The notes: generated from the letters alone by a model not told the origin. Positions 34,101-42,618 are shown, counted from the first letter of the stretch. The stretch: DNA of 64,000 nt from Streptomyces sp. Tu 3180 (GCF_009852415.1 NZ_WOXS01000002.1:8162001-8226000), one strand, 5' to 3'. Made by a program: numbers and translations.

Positions 34101-34108
34101 ACTCGTGA
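20418..34108 (+). CDS. Trans-AT type I polyketide synthase, modules 5(part)-8(part); one-base frameshift near 26824
   Basis: Starts at ATG 20418, two bases after the previous stop, with AGAGG eight bases upstream. Domain order: docking helix-KR-ACP, KS-DH-ACP, KS-DH*-KR-ACP, KS0-DH0-KR0. The reading frame breaks between the end of KS7 (last good residues near 26812) and the post-KS linker, which resumes one frame back (VVLSARTDAG, about 26857). Adding one C to the CCCC run at 26821-26824 restores a continuous 4,563-residue protein, so I annotate one gene; uncorrected, it reads as 20418-27206 plus a downstream frame ending at 34108. The stop overlaps the next gene's GTG (GTGA), and the ACP of module 8 is in that next protein. 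In-frame TTA codons are at 21702 and 32096. Confidence 0.93.
22266..25375 (+). other. PKS module 6: KS-DH-ACP (no ketoreductase)
   Basis: KS (22266-23595) has Cys at 22794 in TLCSSS, with HGTGT and NIGH intact. DH (24135-25020) has the full HxxxGxxxxP and DAALQ motifs. ACP (25116-25375) has Ser at 25227. No KR lies between DH and ACP. A KS-KR-ACP module followed by KS-DH-ACP resembles the dehydrating bimodules of trans-AT systems, where the DH acts on the hydroxyl made one module earlier. Those usually have a non-condensing second KS, but this one keeps its triad. Confidence 0.88.
25497..29870 (+). other. PKS module 7: KS-DH*-KR-ACP (HxxxGxxxxS dehydratase-like domain)
   Basis: KS (25497-26812) has Cys at 26025 in TMCSSS, with HGTGT and NIGH. 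The DH-like domain (27369-28245) has His at 27461 but Ser (27488) where the motif's Pro should be; YGPAHRG and DAGLQ are kept. KR (28250-29505) has GGAGGLG, YAAAN and a B-type Asp. ACP (29615-29870) has Ser at 29723. The frameshift lies in the KS-DH linker. The Pro-to-Ser change is, from memory, typical of pyran-synthase-type domains; ordinary dehydration is the alternative. Confidence 0.86.
26813..26857 (+). other. Frameshift site (one base missing) within a PKS gene
   Basis: Upstream the frame gives a normal KS end (NAHVIVEEYLPAPAP). Downstream the normal linker (AAVVLSARTDAGL) is in the frame one base earlier. The sequence between is two C runs (CCCCC, G, CCCC) and CCCCC/GGGGG tracts. One extra C at 26821-26824 gives PAPVDGPPPQRGPAAVVLSA, joining both halves without loss. 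A homopolymer sequencing error is the simplest reading; a true mutation would abort the assembly line. Confidence 0.88.
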
Positions 34109-34375
34109 CGCACTACGACAGCGACCTGCTCGAGGAGAAGGCGAGCGACTACCTCGAACGGCTCCTCTCCGAGATCACCAAGCTCCCCCTCGCCCGGGTC
34201 GACGCCCGGGCGGCCTTCGAGAGCTTCGGTGTCGACTCGGTCATGGCCATGGCCATGACGGCGCGGATGGAGACAGTCTTCGGCTCGCTGCCCACCACCT
34301 TGTTCTTCGAGTTCGCGACGCCCCGCGAGTTGGCCCGGCACCTGGTCGCCACCCGACGGTTCGACGTGGGGGATC
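30014..34375 (+). other. PKS module 8, catalytically degenerate: KS0-DH0-KR0 // ACP
   Basis: KS (30014-31335) keeps Cys (30539) and NIGH, but HGTGT is replaced by NSVGT (Asn codon 30944). DH (31883-32760) has Arg at the His position (31979), lost three residues of the motif, has REP for YGP, and ends DAAVR instead of DxxxQ. KR (32860-34030) has Glu (33719) for the catalytic Lys, Gly (33830) for Tyr, His (33842) for Asn, and a three-residue insertion in its nucleotide loop from a 9-bp duplication (33401-33418). The ACP (34117-34375, Ser 34237) is in the next gene and looks intact. The module should neither elongate nor process. Confidence 0.9.
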
Positions 34376-37300
34376 TCCTCGGGGAAAACACGACGGACAC
34401 GACGGACGCGACCGGCACGGTGGTCCCGGCCTCCGACGCCCCGGCCGCCGAGCCCCCGGCCGCCGGCGCGGCCGCCTCCCGTACCAGTGCCCGGTCGACG
34501 GGCCCCCTGCGACGCAAACCCCTGTCGTCGACGAGGTGGTCGGCGCGGAAGCCGCAGACGCTCGCGCCGTCGGCGTCCCGGCCCGCGCCCGCTCTCCCCG
34601 AGCGGCAGGGGCTGGACATCGCGATCGTCGGACTCGCCGGGCGCTACCCCCAAGCCCGCACCCTGGACGAGTTCTGGGCGAATCTGGCCGCCGGGCGCGA
34701 CTGCGTCACCGAGATCCCAGCCGACCGGTGGGACCACCGGGCGTACTTCGACCCGGACCCGGACGCGCCCGGCAAGACGTACAGCAGGTGGGGCGGATTC
34801 GTGGACGGGGTCGACGAGTTCGACCCGCTGTTCTTCAACATCTCGCCCGTCGAAGCGGAGCGGATGGACCCGCAGGAGCGGTTGTTCCTCCAGTGCGTGT
34901 ACGAGACCGTCGAGGACGCCGGATACACCCCGGACCGGCTGAAAGCGCCGACGGAGTCCGGCCGCACCCCCGCCATCGGCGTCTACGTCGGCGTCATGTA
35001 CTCGGAGTACCAGCTGTACGGAGCCCAGGAACAGGTCCTCGGCAACCCCGTGACCGTGTCCGGGAACATCTCGGCCGTCGCCAACCGGGTCTCGTACTTC
35101 TTCGACTTCCACGGCCCGAGCCTGAGCGTCGACACCATGTGCTCCTCGTCGCTGACCGCCATCCACCTGGCGTGCCAGAGCATCCGGTCCGGTGCCTGCG
35201 ACATGGCGATCGCCGGCGGGGTCAACGTGTCGGTGCACCCCAACAAGTACCTGCTCCTCGGCCGGAGCCACTTCGTCTCCAGCACGGGCCGGTGCGAGAG
35301 CTTCGGTGAGGGGGGCGACGGATACGTGCCGGGCGAAGGCGTGGGCGCCGTCCTGCTGAAGCCGCTGGAGCGGGCCGTACGGGACGGGGATCACATCCAC
35401 GGGGTCATCCGGGGCGTCGCCGTCAACCACGGTGGAAGGACGAACGGCTACTCCGTCCCCAGCCCCGCCACCCAGGCCCGCGTGATCACCGAGGCGTGGC
35501 GACAGGCCGGGATCGACCCGAACGCGGTCGGTTACATCGAGGCGCACGGCACCGGTACCTCGCTCGGGGACCCCATCGAGGTCGCCGGACTCACCCGTGC
35601 CTTCCGCGAGCACGGGCGCGACGACCGGTTCTGCGCGATCGGTTCGGTCAAGAGCAACATCGGCCACGCCGAGAGCGCCGCCGGCATCTCCGGGCTCACC
35701 AAGGTGCTGCTCCAGATGCGGCACGGCAAGATCGCCCCTTCGATCCACTCCGCCGAACTGAACCCGAACATCGACTTCGGCAGCACGCCCTTCACGGTCC
35801 AGCAGACACTCGCCGACTGGACGCGGCCGGTCGTCACCGCCGACGGCGAGCAGCGCGAGCTCCCCCGGACCGCCGGCGTCTCCTCCTTCGGGGCGGGCGG
35901 CACCAACGCGCACCTGGTCCTCGAGGAGTACCGGCCGGCCCCGGACGACGCACCGGACATCCAGGACCCCGCCGCGGCCTCCCGCGGCCCCGTCCCCGTC
36001 GTCCTGTCGGCCCGCACCGCCGAGCGCCTGAGGCAGAGGGCGGCGCAACTCGCGGACTGGATCGAGCGGAAGAACCTCTCGACCGGTGACCTGCCCGCGC
36101 TCGCCCACACCCTCCAGGTGGGGCGCGAGGCCATGCGGGAGCGACTCGGTCTCGTTGCGGTTGCCATGCCGGACCTGATCGCCCGTCTCCGGGACTTCGG
36201 CGCCGGGCGCGAGGACACCGAGGGGCTGGTCCGTGGCAGGGCGCGCGCCTCGGCCGCCGGCACGGGCGTGTCCGAGGCGCTCGCCCGGCGGGACCTCGCG
36301 GGACTGCTGGCGCTGTGGGTCGAGGGCGGCGCGGTCGACTGGCACGCCCTGCACGGGAGCCGGTGCCCGGCCCGCATCGCCCTGCCCTCCTACCCGTTCG
36401 TCAGGAACCGGTACTGGATCGACACCACGCGCTCGGCCGCCGCCCTCGCTCCGCACGGGGCGACGGCGCCGTCCGGCGCCGTGGTGACCGGTGACGACCG
36501 GGATCCGGCACCCCTCCTCTTCACGGAGTCCTGGGAACCGGAGGCGCTGTCCGCCGCCCGCCGACCCGATGCGCAGCGCACCCTGGTCTGTCTCTGCCCC
36601 GGCCCGGCGGACCGGGAAGAGCTGGCACGTACCGCTCGTGAGCTGGACCCCGCCCTCACCCTGCTGTTCGTCACGCGGGGACGGCAGTTCGCCCGGACGT
36701 CCGACCACTCCTACGAGGCCGAGCACCGGACTCCCGACGACCACGTCCGGGTGTTCGAGGACATCCGGTCGCGGTACGGCGCGGTCGACGGCGTTCTGAA
36801 CCTGTGGTCCCTGGACGACGCGGAGCCCGGCTCGTACACCGCCACCGTGCACCTCCTGCGGGCGATCGCCGCATCAGGGCTGCCGGTGGGGCGCGTCCTG
36901 CAGGCCGGGGAGTTCCGCGACGGCGTCGAGCGGGCGTACGCCGAGTCGTGGCTCGGCTTCGATCGCTCCCTCCACAGGGCGCTTCCCGACGTGCGGTTCT
37001 CCGCGATCCTTGCGGAGACCCATGGCCCGGCCGGCAGGACGCCCCGCGGCGTCTGGTTCGAACGTCTGTGGAACGAGTGGACGGCCGGGACGTCCGGCAG
37101 CGCGCTGTACCGCGCCGGTGTCCGCCATGTCAGCCGGGTCATTCCGAGTCCGGACCGGGCCGGCAAGCACCTTCTCAGGCCCAACGGCACCTACCTCATC
37201 ACAGGGGGCGCCGGCGGCCTGGGTCTTCTGCTCGCCGAGCACCTGGCCAGGAACTGGTCGGCACGCCTGGTGCTGACCGGGCGCTCGGCCCTCGACGCCC

Positions 37301-40300
37301 GCAAGCGGCGCGGCATCGCGCGGATCGAGTCGCTGGGCGGCGAGGTCCTGTACCGGCAGGCCGATACCGCCGACCGGCAGGCCATGGTGGAGACGGTGGC
37401 GGCGGCGCGCGAGCGGTTCGGCCCGCTCCACGGCGTCGTCCACGCCGCCGGAGTCGCCGAGAGCGGCTCGCTGGTCGCCGGTGACGTCAGCGCCTTCCGG
37501 GACGTGCTCTCCGCCAAGGTGGACGGTACGCGCGTGCTCGACGACGTGCTCGCCCCGGAACCCCTCGACTTCGTCTGCTACTTCTCGTCGACGTCGGCGG
37601 TCCTGGGCGACTTCGGCGGCTGCGCCTACTCGGTGGCCAATCGCTTCCAGACCTCCTACGCGCGCCATCGCGACGAGCGGGTGCGCCGGGGAGCGTCGTC
37701 CGGCGCGACCGTTGCCGTCAACTGGCCCCTGTGGAGCGGTGGCGGCATGGGGTTCGACGACGCGGAGGGCATCGGGCTGTATCTCTCCACCAGTGGGCTG
37801 CGCCTGCTGGGGGAGGCCGAGGGCCTCACGCTCTTCGAACGCCTCCTGGGGCAGGGTGAGACACAGCAGATCGTCATGGCCGGCGACCCGGTACGGGTAC
37901 GGCGCATGCTCGACGCGGCCCCCGTGCCGACGACCCCACGACCCGAGGCGCGCCCCGCCGCACCCACCCCCCGCGCGGGCATCACCCGTTCCGCGGACCC
38001 CTCGAACACGGAAGGCGGGCAGGACATGGCGGGCGGGGAGGACACGGACGTCGAGGCGCTGGTGCTCTCGGCCCTCAGGACGGCGATCGTCGACGTACTG
38101 CGGGTGCCCCGCGAGCAGATTCATCCCGACGAGAACTTCTCCGAGCTCGGGTTCGACTCGGTCAGCCTGGTCAAGCTGGCCAGGGCCCTGGGCGAGAGCC
38201 TCGCGACCGAGGTGCTGCCCTCGGTCTTCTTCTCCCACCCCACCCCGCAGAAGCTGGTCACTCATCTGACCGCGGAACACGGGGAGGCACTGACCCGGCA
38301 CCGCGCGGAGCGGGCCCAGGCCCCGGACACCGTCCCGGCGCCGTCCGGGACTCCGGCGGCGGAGGTCCCCGTCACCGAAGCCGAGGAGCGGTCCGCGTCC
38401 GCTCCGGCCCCGCGACCCACGGCGCACACGGAGCCGGAACCGATCGCCGTCATCGGCATGAGCGGCCGTTTCCCCGCCGCTCGGTCCGTCGACGAGTTCT
38501 GGGAGAACCTCCTGCAGGGCAAGGACGCGTTGTCGCCCGTCCCGGCGGACCGGCAGGCCGACTGGGAGGGGGCGGAGGCCGTCCGTTGCGGATTCGTCCC
38601 GGGGATCGCCGAGTTCGACGCCGCGTTCTTCGAGGTATCGCCGCGCGAGGCGCGCACCATGGACCCGCGCCAGCGACTGCTGCTCCAGGAGACCTGGCGT
38701 GCCCTGGAGGACGCGGGCTACGGCGAACGGAGACTGCGCGCCGGGACGATCGGCATGTTCGTCGGTGCCGAACAGGGCGACTATTCCCACCTGACCGGGG
38801 GAGAGGGCGGCATCACCGCCCAGCACGAGGCGATCATGGCCTCGCGCCTGGCCTACCTCCTGGACTTCTCCGGCCCGGTGCTGGCCGTCAACACCGCCTG
38901 TTCCTCCGGCCTGACCGCCGCCCACCAGGCATGCGCCAGTCTGCGCGGCGGCGAGTGCGACACCGCGGTGGTCGCCGCCGTCAACCTGGCGACCACCGCG
39001 CGGGGCCTGACCGAGATGGGCAAGGCGGGGATGCTCTCCGAGAGCGGGGTCTGCCGCGCCTTCGACAAGCGGGCCGACGGCATGGTCCTCGGCGAGGCCG
39101 TCCCCGCCGTCGTCCTCAAGCGTCTGTCCCAGGCGGAAGCCGACGGCGACCGCATCCTGGCGGTCGTCCGCGGCAGCGGTATGAACTACGACGGCCGGAC
39201 GAACGGCATCACCGCTCCGAACGGGGCGGCCCAGGCGCGGCTCTACCGGCAGGTCTACGAGCGGCACGGGATCGACCCCGAGCGCATCGAGCACATCGTG
39301 GCGCACGGCACGGGAACACCGCTCGGCGATCCCGTCGAGGTGAACGCCCTGGACGAGGTGTACCGGGAACGCACGGACAAGACCGGCTTCTGCGCGCTGA
39401 CCTCCACCAAGCCCGGTGTCGGACACACCCTGGCCGCGTCCGGGCTGGTCGGCCTGATCGCCCTCGTCCAGTCGGTACGGCACGGCGTCGTCCCGGCGAG
39501 TCTGCACTGCGACCAGGACAGCGAGTACATCGCGTGGAGGGACAGCCCCTTCTACGTCAACAAGGTGACCAGACCCTGGCCGGCCGGACCCTCGGGAACG
39601 AGGCTCGGTGCGGTCAGCTCCTTCGGCATGAGCGGGACCAACGTCCACATGGTGGTGGAGAGTTACCCCGAGCCCACCCGCCGACCCGCGGTCACCGAGG
39701 CCCCGGCCCTGCCGTTGCTTCTCTCCGCCAAGACTCCCGAGGGACTCCAGCGGCGTGTCCAGGAGCTCCGGTCGGCCCTCGCGCAAGGAGAAACCGACTA
39801 CCAGCGGCTGCGGGACACGGCGTACACGCTCCTGGAAGGCAGGCAGCACTTCGCCCACCGCTGCGCACTCGTCGTCAGCGGTGCCGGCGACGTCCTCTCC
39901 GTGCTGGCCGCGGCCGGCAGCGGCCGGGACCACCCCATGGTCAGCCGCGGCGAGGCCCCGCGCGACCAGGACCGTTCGTTGTCGGACGTCCAGGCGCGAG
40001 CGCTGCTCGACGTGCTCGGGGCGCCCGGCGTACCGGCGGAGCGGTACCGGGAGGCGTGCCGTGCCCTGGCCGAGCTCTACTGCCGGGGCGCCGCCCCTGA
40101 CTGGTCGGCGCTGTTCACGGGCGACAGGCCACGGATCGTCACGCTGCCCGGCTATTCCTTCGCGCGCTCGTCGCACTGGGTCACCGACGGACGTCGTGCT
40201 CCGGCACGCCCGGCCGCGCGGAAGTTCATACCGGCACCCCCGGGAGTCCCGGCACCCCCGGAGCTCCCGGCGCAGGAGCCGGGGAAGCCGGTCGCGGCGA

Positions 40301-42618
40301 GTACCGTCCCCCGGAAGAAGCACCGGATCCGACTCCAGGATCCGGGCGCAGCGGCGGTCCCGAAGACAGCCCCTGTGGGCAAGCCCCGGAACGTCGCACT
40401 GACCGACACGGGTGAGGGGGCCGGCCGGCCGGTTCCTTCGGTCCCACCGGTTCCTGCGGTGGCCGCGGCCACGACCACGACTGCTTCGGGCAAGGCCGGC
40501 GGGCCGTCACGTTCTTCGAGCGCGTTGCGGGACGAGTTGCGGGCGGGGCTCGCGGCGGTGTTGTTCCTGTCGGAGAGCGAGATCGATCCGCGGCGTAATT
40601 TCGTGGAACTGGGGTTGGATTCCATCATCGGGGTGGAGTGGGTCAAGTCGATCAACAAGGCGTACGGGACGTCCTTGACGGCGACGCGGTTGTACGACTA
40701 TCCGTCGGTGGTGGAGCTGGCTGCTCATATGGAGCAGCTGATACCGGCTGGGGAGGCCGTTTCCCCGGTGGTGGAGCCGGAGCCGGAGCCGGAGTCCGAG
40801 CCGGTTGTCGCGCCCCGGTCCGACGGCCCTTCGGGCGTGACCGCGGCCTCGCCGAGCCTGAGCGTGTTGCGGGACGAGTTGCGGGCGGGGCTCGCGGCGG
40901 TGTTGTTCCTGTCGGAGAGCGAGATCGATCCGCGGCGTAATTTCGTGGAACTGGGGTTGGATTCCATCATCGGGGTGGAGTGGGTCAAGTCGATCAACAA
41001 GGCGTACGGGACGTCCTTGACGGCGACGCGGTTGTACGACTATCCGTCGGTGGTGGAGCTGGCTGCTCATATGGAGCAGCTGATACCGGCTGGGGAGGCC
41101 GTTTCCCCGGTGGTGGAGCCGGAGCCGATCGCGTTACCGGTTCCGGAAGCACGGCCGGAGCCGATCGCGTTACCGGTTCCGGAAGCACGGCCGGAGCCGA
41201 TCGCGTTACCGGTCCCGGAAGCACGGCCGGACCCGGAACCACGGCCGGACCCGGCACCGGACCAGGAACCGCACCCGATTCGGGTGCTGTCCGTGCCCGA
41301 GAACGCCCCGTACCCCGCCGTGCGCGGCGACCGCGTGGCCGTCGTCGGAATGTCCGGGCGTTACCCGGACGCGGCGGACCTCCGCCAGTACTGGGCCAAT
41401 CTCCGGGACGGTCGGGACTCCGTGCGGGAAGTGCCCGCCGACCGCTGGGACATGTCCCGCTACTACGACCCCCGCCCCGGGCGGAAGGGCAAGACCTACT
41501 GCAACGCGATGGGTTACCTGGAGGACGCGGACTGCTTCGACCCGCTGTTCTTCAACATCTCGCCGGCCGAAGCGGAAGGCATCGACCCGCAGCACCGGCT
41601 GTTCCTGCAGGAGGCGTACCGGGCCTTCGAGGACGCGGGCTACGCCCCGGGGACGATGAGCAGGATGAAGTGCGGTGTCTATCTGGGCATCAGCGGCAAC
41701 GAGTACAGCTTTCTGGTCTCCGGCAACGACAGCCGGGAAGACACCGTCGCGACGAGCAGCAGCAACGCCATCGCCGCCGCACGCATCGCCTACTTCCTCA
41801 ACCTCAAGGGCCCGGCGATCGCCCTCGACACCGCCTGCTCGTCCTCCCTCGTCGCCCTGCACCTCGCTCAGCAGGCGCTGGCCAGCGGTGAGATCGACAT
41901 CGCCCTGGTCGGAGGCGTCTCGCTGTACCTGCTCCCGGGCACCTACGTCAGGATGTCGGGAGCGCGGATGCTGTCGGCGCGGGGGAAGTGCCGGTCGTTC
42001 GACCAGGGAGCCGACGGCTTCGTGCCGGGCGAGGGCGTCGGAGCCCTGGTGCTGAAGCGGCTGAGCGACGCCGAAGCCGATCACGATCACGTCCACGGTG
42101 TGGTTCTGGCGTCGGGTACGAACCAGGACGGCAAGACCAACGGCATCACGGCTCCCAGCGCCAACAGCCAGATGGAACTGTTCCGTACGGTCTACGACCG
42201 GTACGGCATCGACGCGGCGTCCATCGGTTACGTCGAGACGCACGGTACGGGGACGACCCTCGGGGACGCGATCGAGCTCGACGCCCTGAGCACCGTCTAC
42301 CGCGAGCGGGGAGTCGCCCCGAGGTCATGTGCGATCGGCTCGGTGAAGAGCAACATCGGGCACGCCTCCGCCGCCGCCGGCGTCGCCGGCGTGCACAAGG
42401 TGCTGCTCGGCCTGCGCCACGGCCTGCTCGTACCGTCCCTCCACGTCGAGACCCCCAACGAGCTTCTGGACTCCGACGACTGCCCGTTGACCGTCAGCAG
42501 GGACCTCCAGTTCTGGGAGGCACGGAACGGCCACGAGCTGAGGCGGGCCGCCGTCAGCTCCTTCGGATTCAGCGGAACGAACGCCCACGTGGTGCTGGAG
42601 GAGTATCGCCATGCGTGA
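34105..42618 (+). CDS. Trans-AT type I polyketide synthase, modules 8(ACP)-11(KS)
   Basis: Starts at GTG 34105 overlapping the previous TGA by four bases, the usual sign of translational coupling; 2,837 residues. Domain order: ACP (completing module 8), KS-KR-ACP, KS-ACP-ACP, KS. The tandem ACPs are identical and carry the beta-branching Trp; the module holding them has no reductive domain, as expected where a beta-keto group is the substrate of HMG-CoA-synthase chemistry. The protein ends at the KS boundary (NAHVVLEEYRHA) with no linker or docking tail; the linker, DH and KR of module 11 are on the next protein, whose ATG overlaps this stop by eight bases. Three in-frame TTA codons (41134, 41170, 41206) sit in a 36-bp repeat; in Streptomyces these would make expression depend on bldA tRNA. 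Confidence 0.97.
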   Translation: MTHYDSDLLEEKASDYLERLLSEITKLPLARVDARAAFESFGVDSVMAMAMTARMETVFGSLPTTLFFEFATPRELARHLVATRRFDVGDLLGENTTDTTDATGTVVPASDAPAAEPPAAGAAASRTSARSTGPLRRKPLSSTRWSARKPQTLAPSASRPAPALPERQGLDIAIVGLAGRYPQARTLDEFWANLAAGRDCVTEIPADRWDHRAYFDPDPDAPGKTYSRWGGFVDGVDEFDPLFFNISPVEAERMDPQERLFLQCVYETVEDAGYTPDRLKAPTESGRTPAIGVYVGVMYSEYQLYGAQEQVLGNPVTVSGNISAVANRVSYFFDFHGPSLSVDTMCSSSLTAIHLACQSIRSGACDMAIAGGVNVSVHPNKYLLLGRSHFVSSTGRCESFGEGGDGYVPGEGVGAVLLKPLERAVRDGDHIHGVIRGVAVNHGGRTNGYSVPSPATQARVITEAWRQAGIDPNAVGYIEAHGTGTSLGDPIEVAGLTRAFREHGRDDRFCAIGSVKSNIGHAESAAGISGLTKVLLQMRHGKIAPSIHSAELNPNIDFGSTPFTVQQTLADWTRPVVTADGEQRELPRTAGVSSFGAGGTNAHLVLEEYRPAPDDAPDIQDPAAASRGPVPVVLSARTAERLRQRAAQLADWIERKNLSTGDLPALAHTLQVGREAMRERLGLVAVAMPDLIARLRDFGAGREDTEGLVRGRARASAAGTGVSEALARRDLAGLLALWVEGGAVDWHALHGSRCPARIALPSYPFVRNRYWIDTTRSAAALAPHGATAPSGAVVTGDDRDPAPLLFTESWEPEALSAARRPDAQRTLVCLCPGPADREELARTARELDPALTLLFVTRGRQFARTSDHSYEAEHRTPDDHVRVFEDIRSRYGAVDGVLNLWSLDDAEPGSYTATVHLLRAIAASGLPVGRVLQAGEFRDGVERAYAESWLGFDRSLHRALPDVRFSAILAETHGPAGRTPRGVWFERLWNEWTAGTSGSALYRAGVRHVSRVIPSPDRAGKHLLRPNGTYLITGGAGGLGLLLAEHLARNWSARLVLTGRSALDARKRRGIARIESLGGEVLYRQADTADRQAMVETVAAARERFGPLHGVVHAAGVAESGSLVAGDVSAFRDVLSAKVDGTRVLDDVLAPEPLDFVCYFSSTSAVLGDFGGCAYSVANRFQTSYARHRDERVRRGASSGATVAVNWPLWSGGGMGFDDAEGIGLYLSTSGLRLLGEAEGLTLFERLLGQGETQQIVMAGDPVRVRRMLDAAPVPTTPRPEARPAAPTPRAGITRSADPSNTEGGQDMAGGEDTDVEALVLSALRTAIVDVLRVPREQIHPDENFSELGFDSVSLVKLARALGESLATEVLPSVFFSHPTPQKLVTHLTAEHGEALTRHRAERAQAPDTVPAPSGTPAAEVPVTEAEERSASAPAPRPTAHTEPEPIAVIGMSGRFPAARSVDEFWENLLQGKDALSPVPADRQADWEGAEAVRCGFVPGIAEFDAAFFEVSPREARTMDPRQRLLLQETWRALEDAGYGERRLRAGTIGMFVGAEQGDYSHLTGGEGGITAQHEAIMASRLAYLLDFSGPVLAVNTACSSGLTAAHQACASLRGGECDTAVVAAVNLATTARGLTEMGKAGMLSESGVCRAFDKRADGMVLGEAVPAVVLKRLSQAEADGDRILAVVRGSGMNYDGRTNGITAPNGAAQARLYRQVYERHGIDPERIEHIVAHGTGTPLGDPVEVNALDEVYRERTDKTGFCALTSTKPGVGHTLAASGLVGLIALVQSVRHGVVPASLHCDQDSEYIAWRDSPFYVNKVTRPWPAGPSGTRLGAVSSFGMSGTNVHMVVESYPEPTRRPAVTEAPALPLLLSAKTPEGLQRRVQELRSALAQGETDYQRLRDTAYTLLEGRQHFAHRCALVVSGAGDVLSVLAAAGSGRDHPMVSRGEAPRDQDRSLSDVQARALLDVLGAPGVPAERYREACRALAELYCRGAAPDWSALFTGDRPRIVTLPGYSFARSSHWVTDGRRAPARPAARKFIPAPPGVPAPPELPAQEPGKPVAASTVPRKKHRIRLQDPGAAAVPKTAPVGKPRNVALTDTGEGAGRPVPSVPPVPAVAAATTTTASGKAGGPSRSSSALRDELRAGLAAVLFLSESEIDPRRNFVELGLDSIIGVEWVKSINKAYGTSLTATRLYDYPSVVELAAHMEQLIPAGEAVSPVVEPEPEPESEPVVAPRSDGPSGVTAASPSLSVLRDELRAGLAAVLFLSESEIDPRRNFVELGLDSIIGVEWVKSINKAYGTSLTATRLYDYPSVVELAAHMEQLIPAGEAVSPVVEPEPIALPVPEARPEPIALPVPEARPEPIALPVPEARPDPEPRPDPAPDQEPHPIRVLSVPENAPYPAVRGDRVAVVGMSGRYPDAADLRQYWANLRDGRDSVREVPADRWDMSRYYDPRPGRKGKTYCNAMGYLEDADCFDPLFFNISPAEAEGIDPQHRLFLQEAYRAFEDAGYAPGTMSRMKCGVYLGISGNEYSFLVSGNDSREDTVATSSSNAIAAARIAYFLNLKGPAIALDTACSSSLVALHLAQQALASGEIDIALVGGVSLYLLPGTYVRMSGARMLSARGKCRSFDQGADGFVPGEGVGALVLKRLSDAEADHDHVHGVVLASGTNQDGKTNGITAPSANSQMELFRTVYDRYGIDAASIGYVETHGTGTTLGDAIELDALSTVYRERGVAPRSCAIGSVKSNIGHASAAAGVAGVHKVLLGLRHGLLVPSLHVETPNELLDSDDCPLTVSRDLQFWEARNGHELRRAAVSSFGFSGTNAHVVLEEYRHA
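34612..38295 (+). other. PKS module 9: KS-KR-ACP
   Basis: KS (34612-35940) has Cys at 35140 in TMCSSS, with HGTGT and NIGH. KR (36505-37920) has GGAGGLG and YSVAN, without the B-type Asp (AGVAESG), so A-type is inferred. ACP (38041-38295) has Ser at 38158 in GFDSV. Predicted output: a beta-hydroxyl. Confidence 0.9.
38437..41121 (+). other. PKS module 10: KS with tandem beta-branching ACPs
   Basis: KS (38437-39675) has Cys at 38899 in NTACSSG and HGTGT; its second His motif reads KPGVGH, His retained. There is no KR or DH. ACP-a (40516-40745, Ser 40621) and ACP-b (40858-41087, Ser 40963) are identical and read LGLDSIIGVEW, with Trp six residues after the Ser (40639 and 40981). That Trp is the known mark of ACPs recognised by the HMG-CoA-synthase cassette. 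A KPRNVAL element lies before the ACPs (40384). Predicted output: a beta-alkyl branch. Confidence 0.9.
40524..40785 (+). repeat. 262-bp direct repeat, copy 1 (ACP-a)
   Basis: By eye this block is base-for-base identical to 40866-41127, a period of 342 bp, including unusual codons for this gene (TTG, AAT, CGT, TAT, GCT, CAT, ATA). It covers the ACP and part of the downstream linker. Perfect identity at silent sites implies very recent duplication or gene conversion. Confidence 0.95.
40866..41127 (+). repeat. 262-bp direct repeat, copy 2 (ACP-b)
   Basis: Second copy of the block at 40524-40785, separated by 80 bp of unrelated Pro/Glu/Ser-rich linker. Its last bases merge into the 36-bp tandem array that starts at 41122. 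Confidence 0.95.
41122..41229 (+). repeat. Three 36-bp tandem repeats encoding a 12-residue linker unit
   Basis: Units at 41122-41157, 41158-41193 and 41194-41229 each encode EPIALPVPEARP. Only one base differs (GTT to GTC for Val in unit 3). Each contains an in-frame TTA Leu codon (41134, 41170, 41206). A degenerate Asp-Pro-Glu-rich stretch follows. The array lies in the linker between ACP-b and KS11. Confidence 0.96.

Noticed and set aside
38437..39675. KS10 as KS0 because the usual SNIGH reads PGVGH
   Set aside because: The catalytic His of this motif and that of HGTGT are both retained; only non-catalytic neighbours differ.
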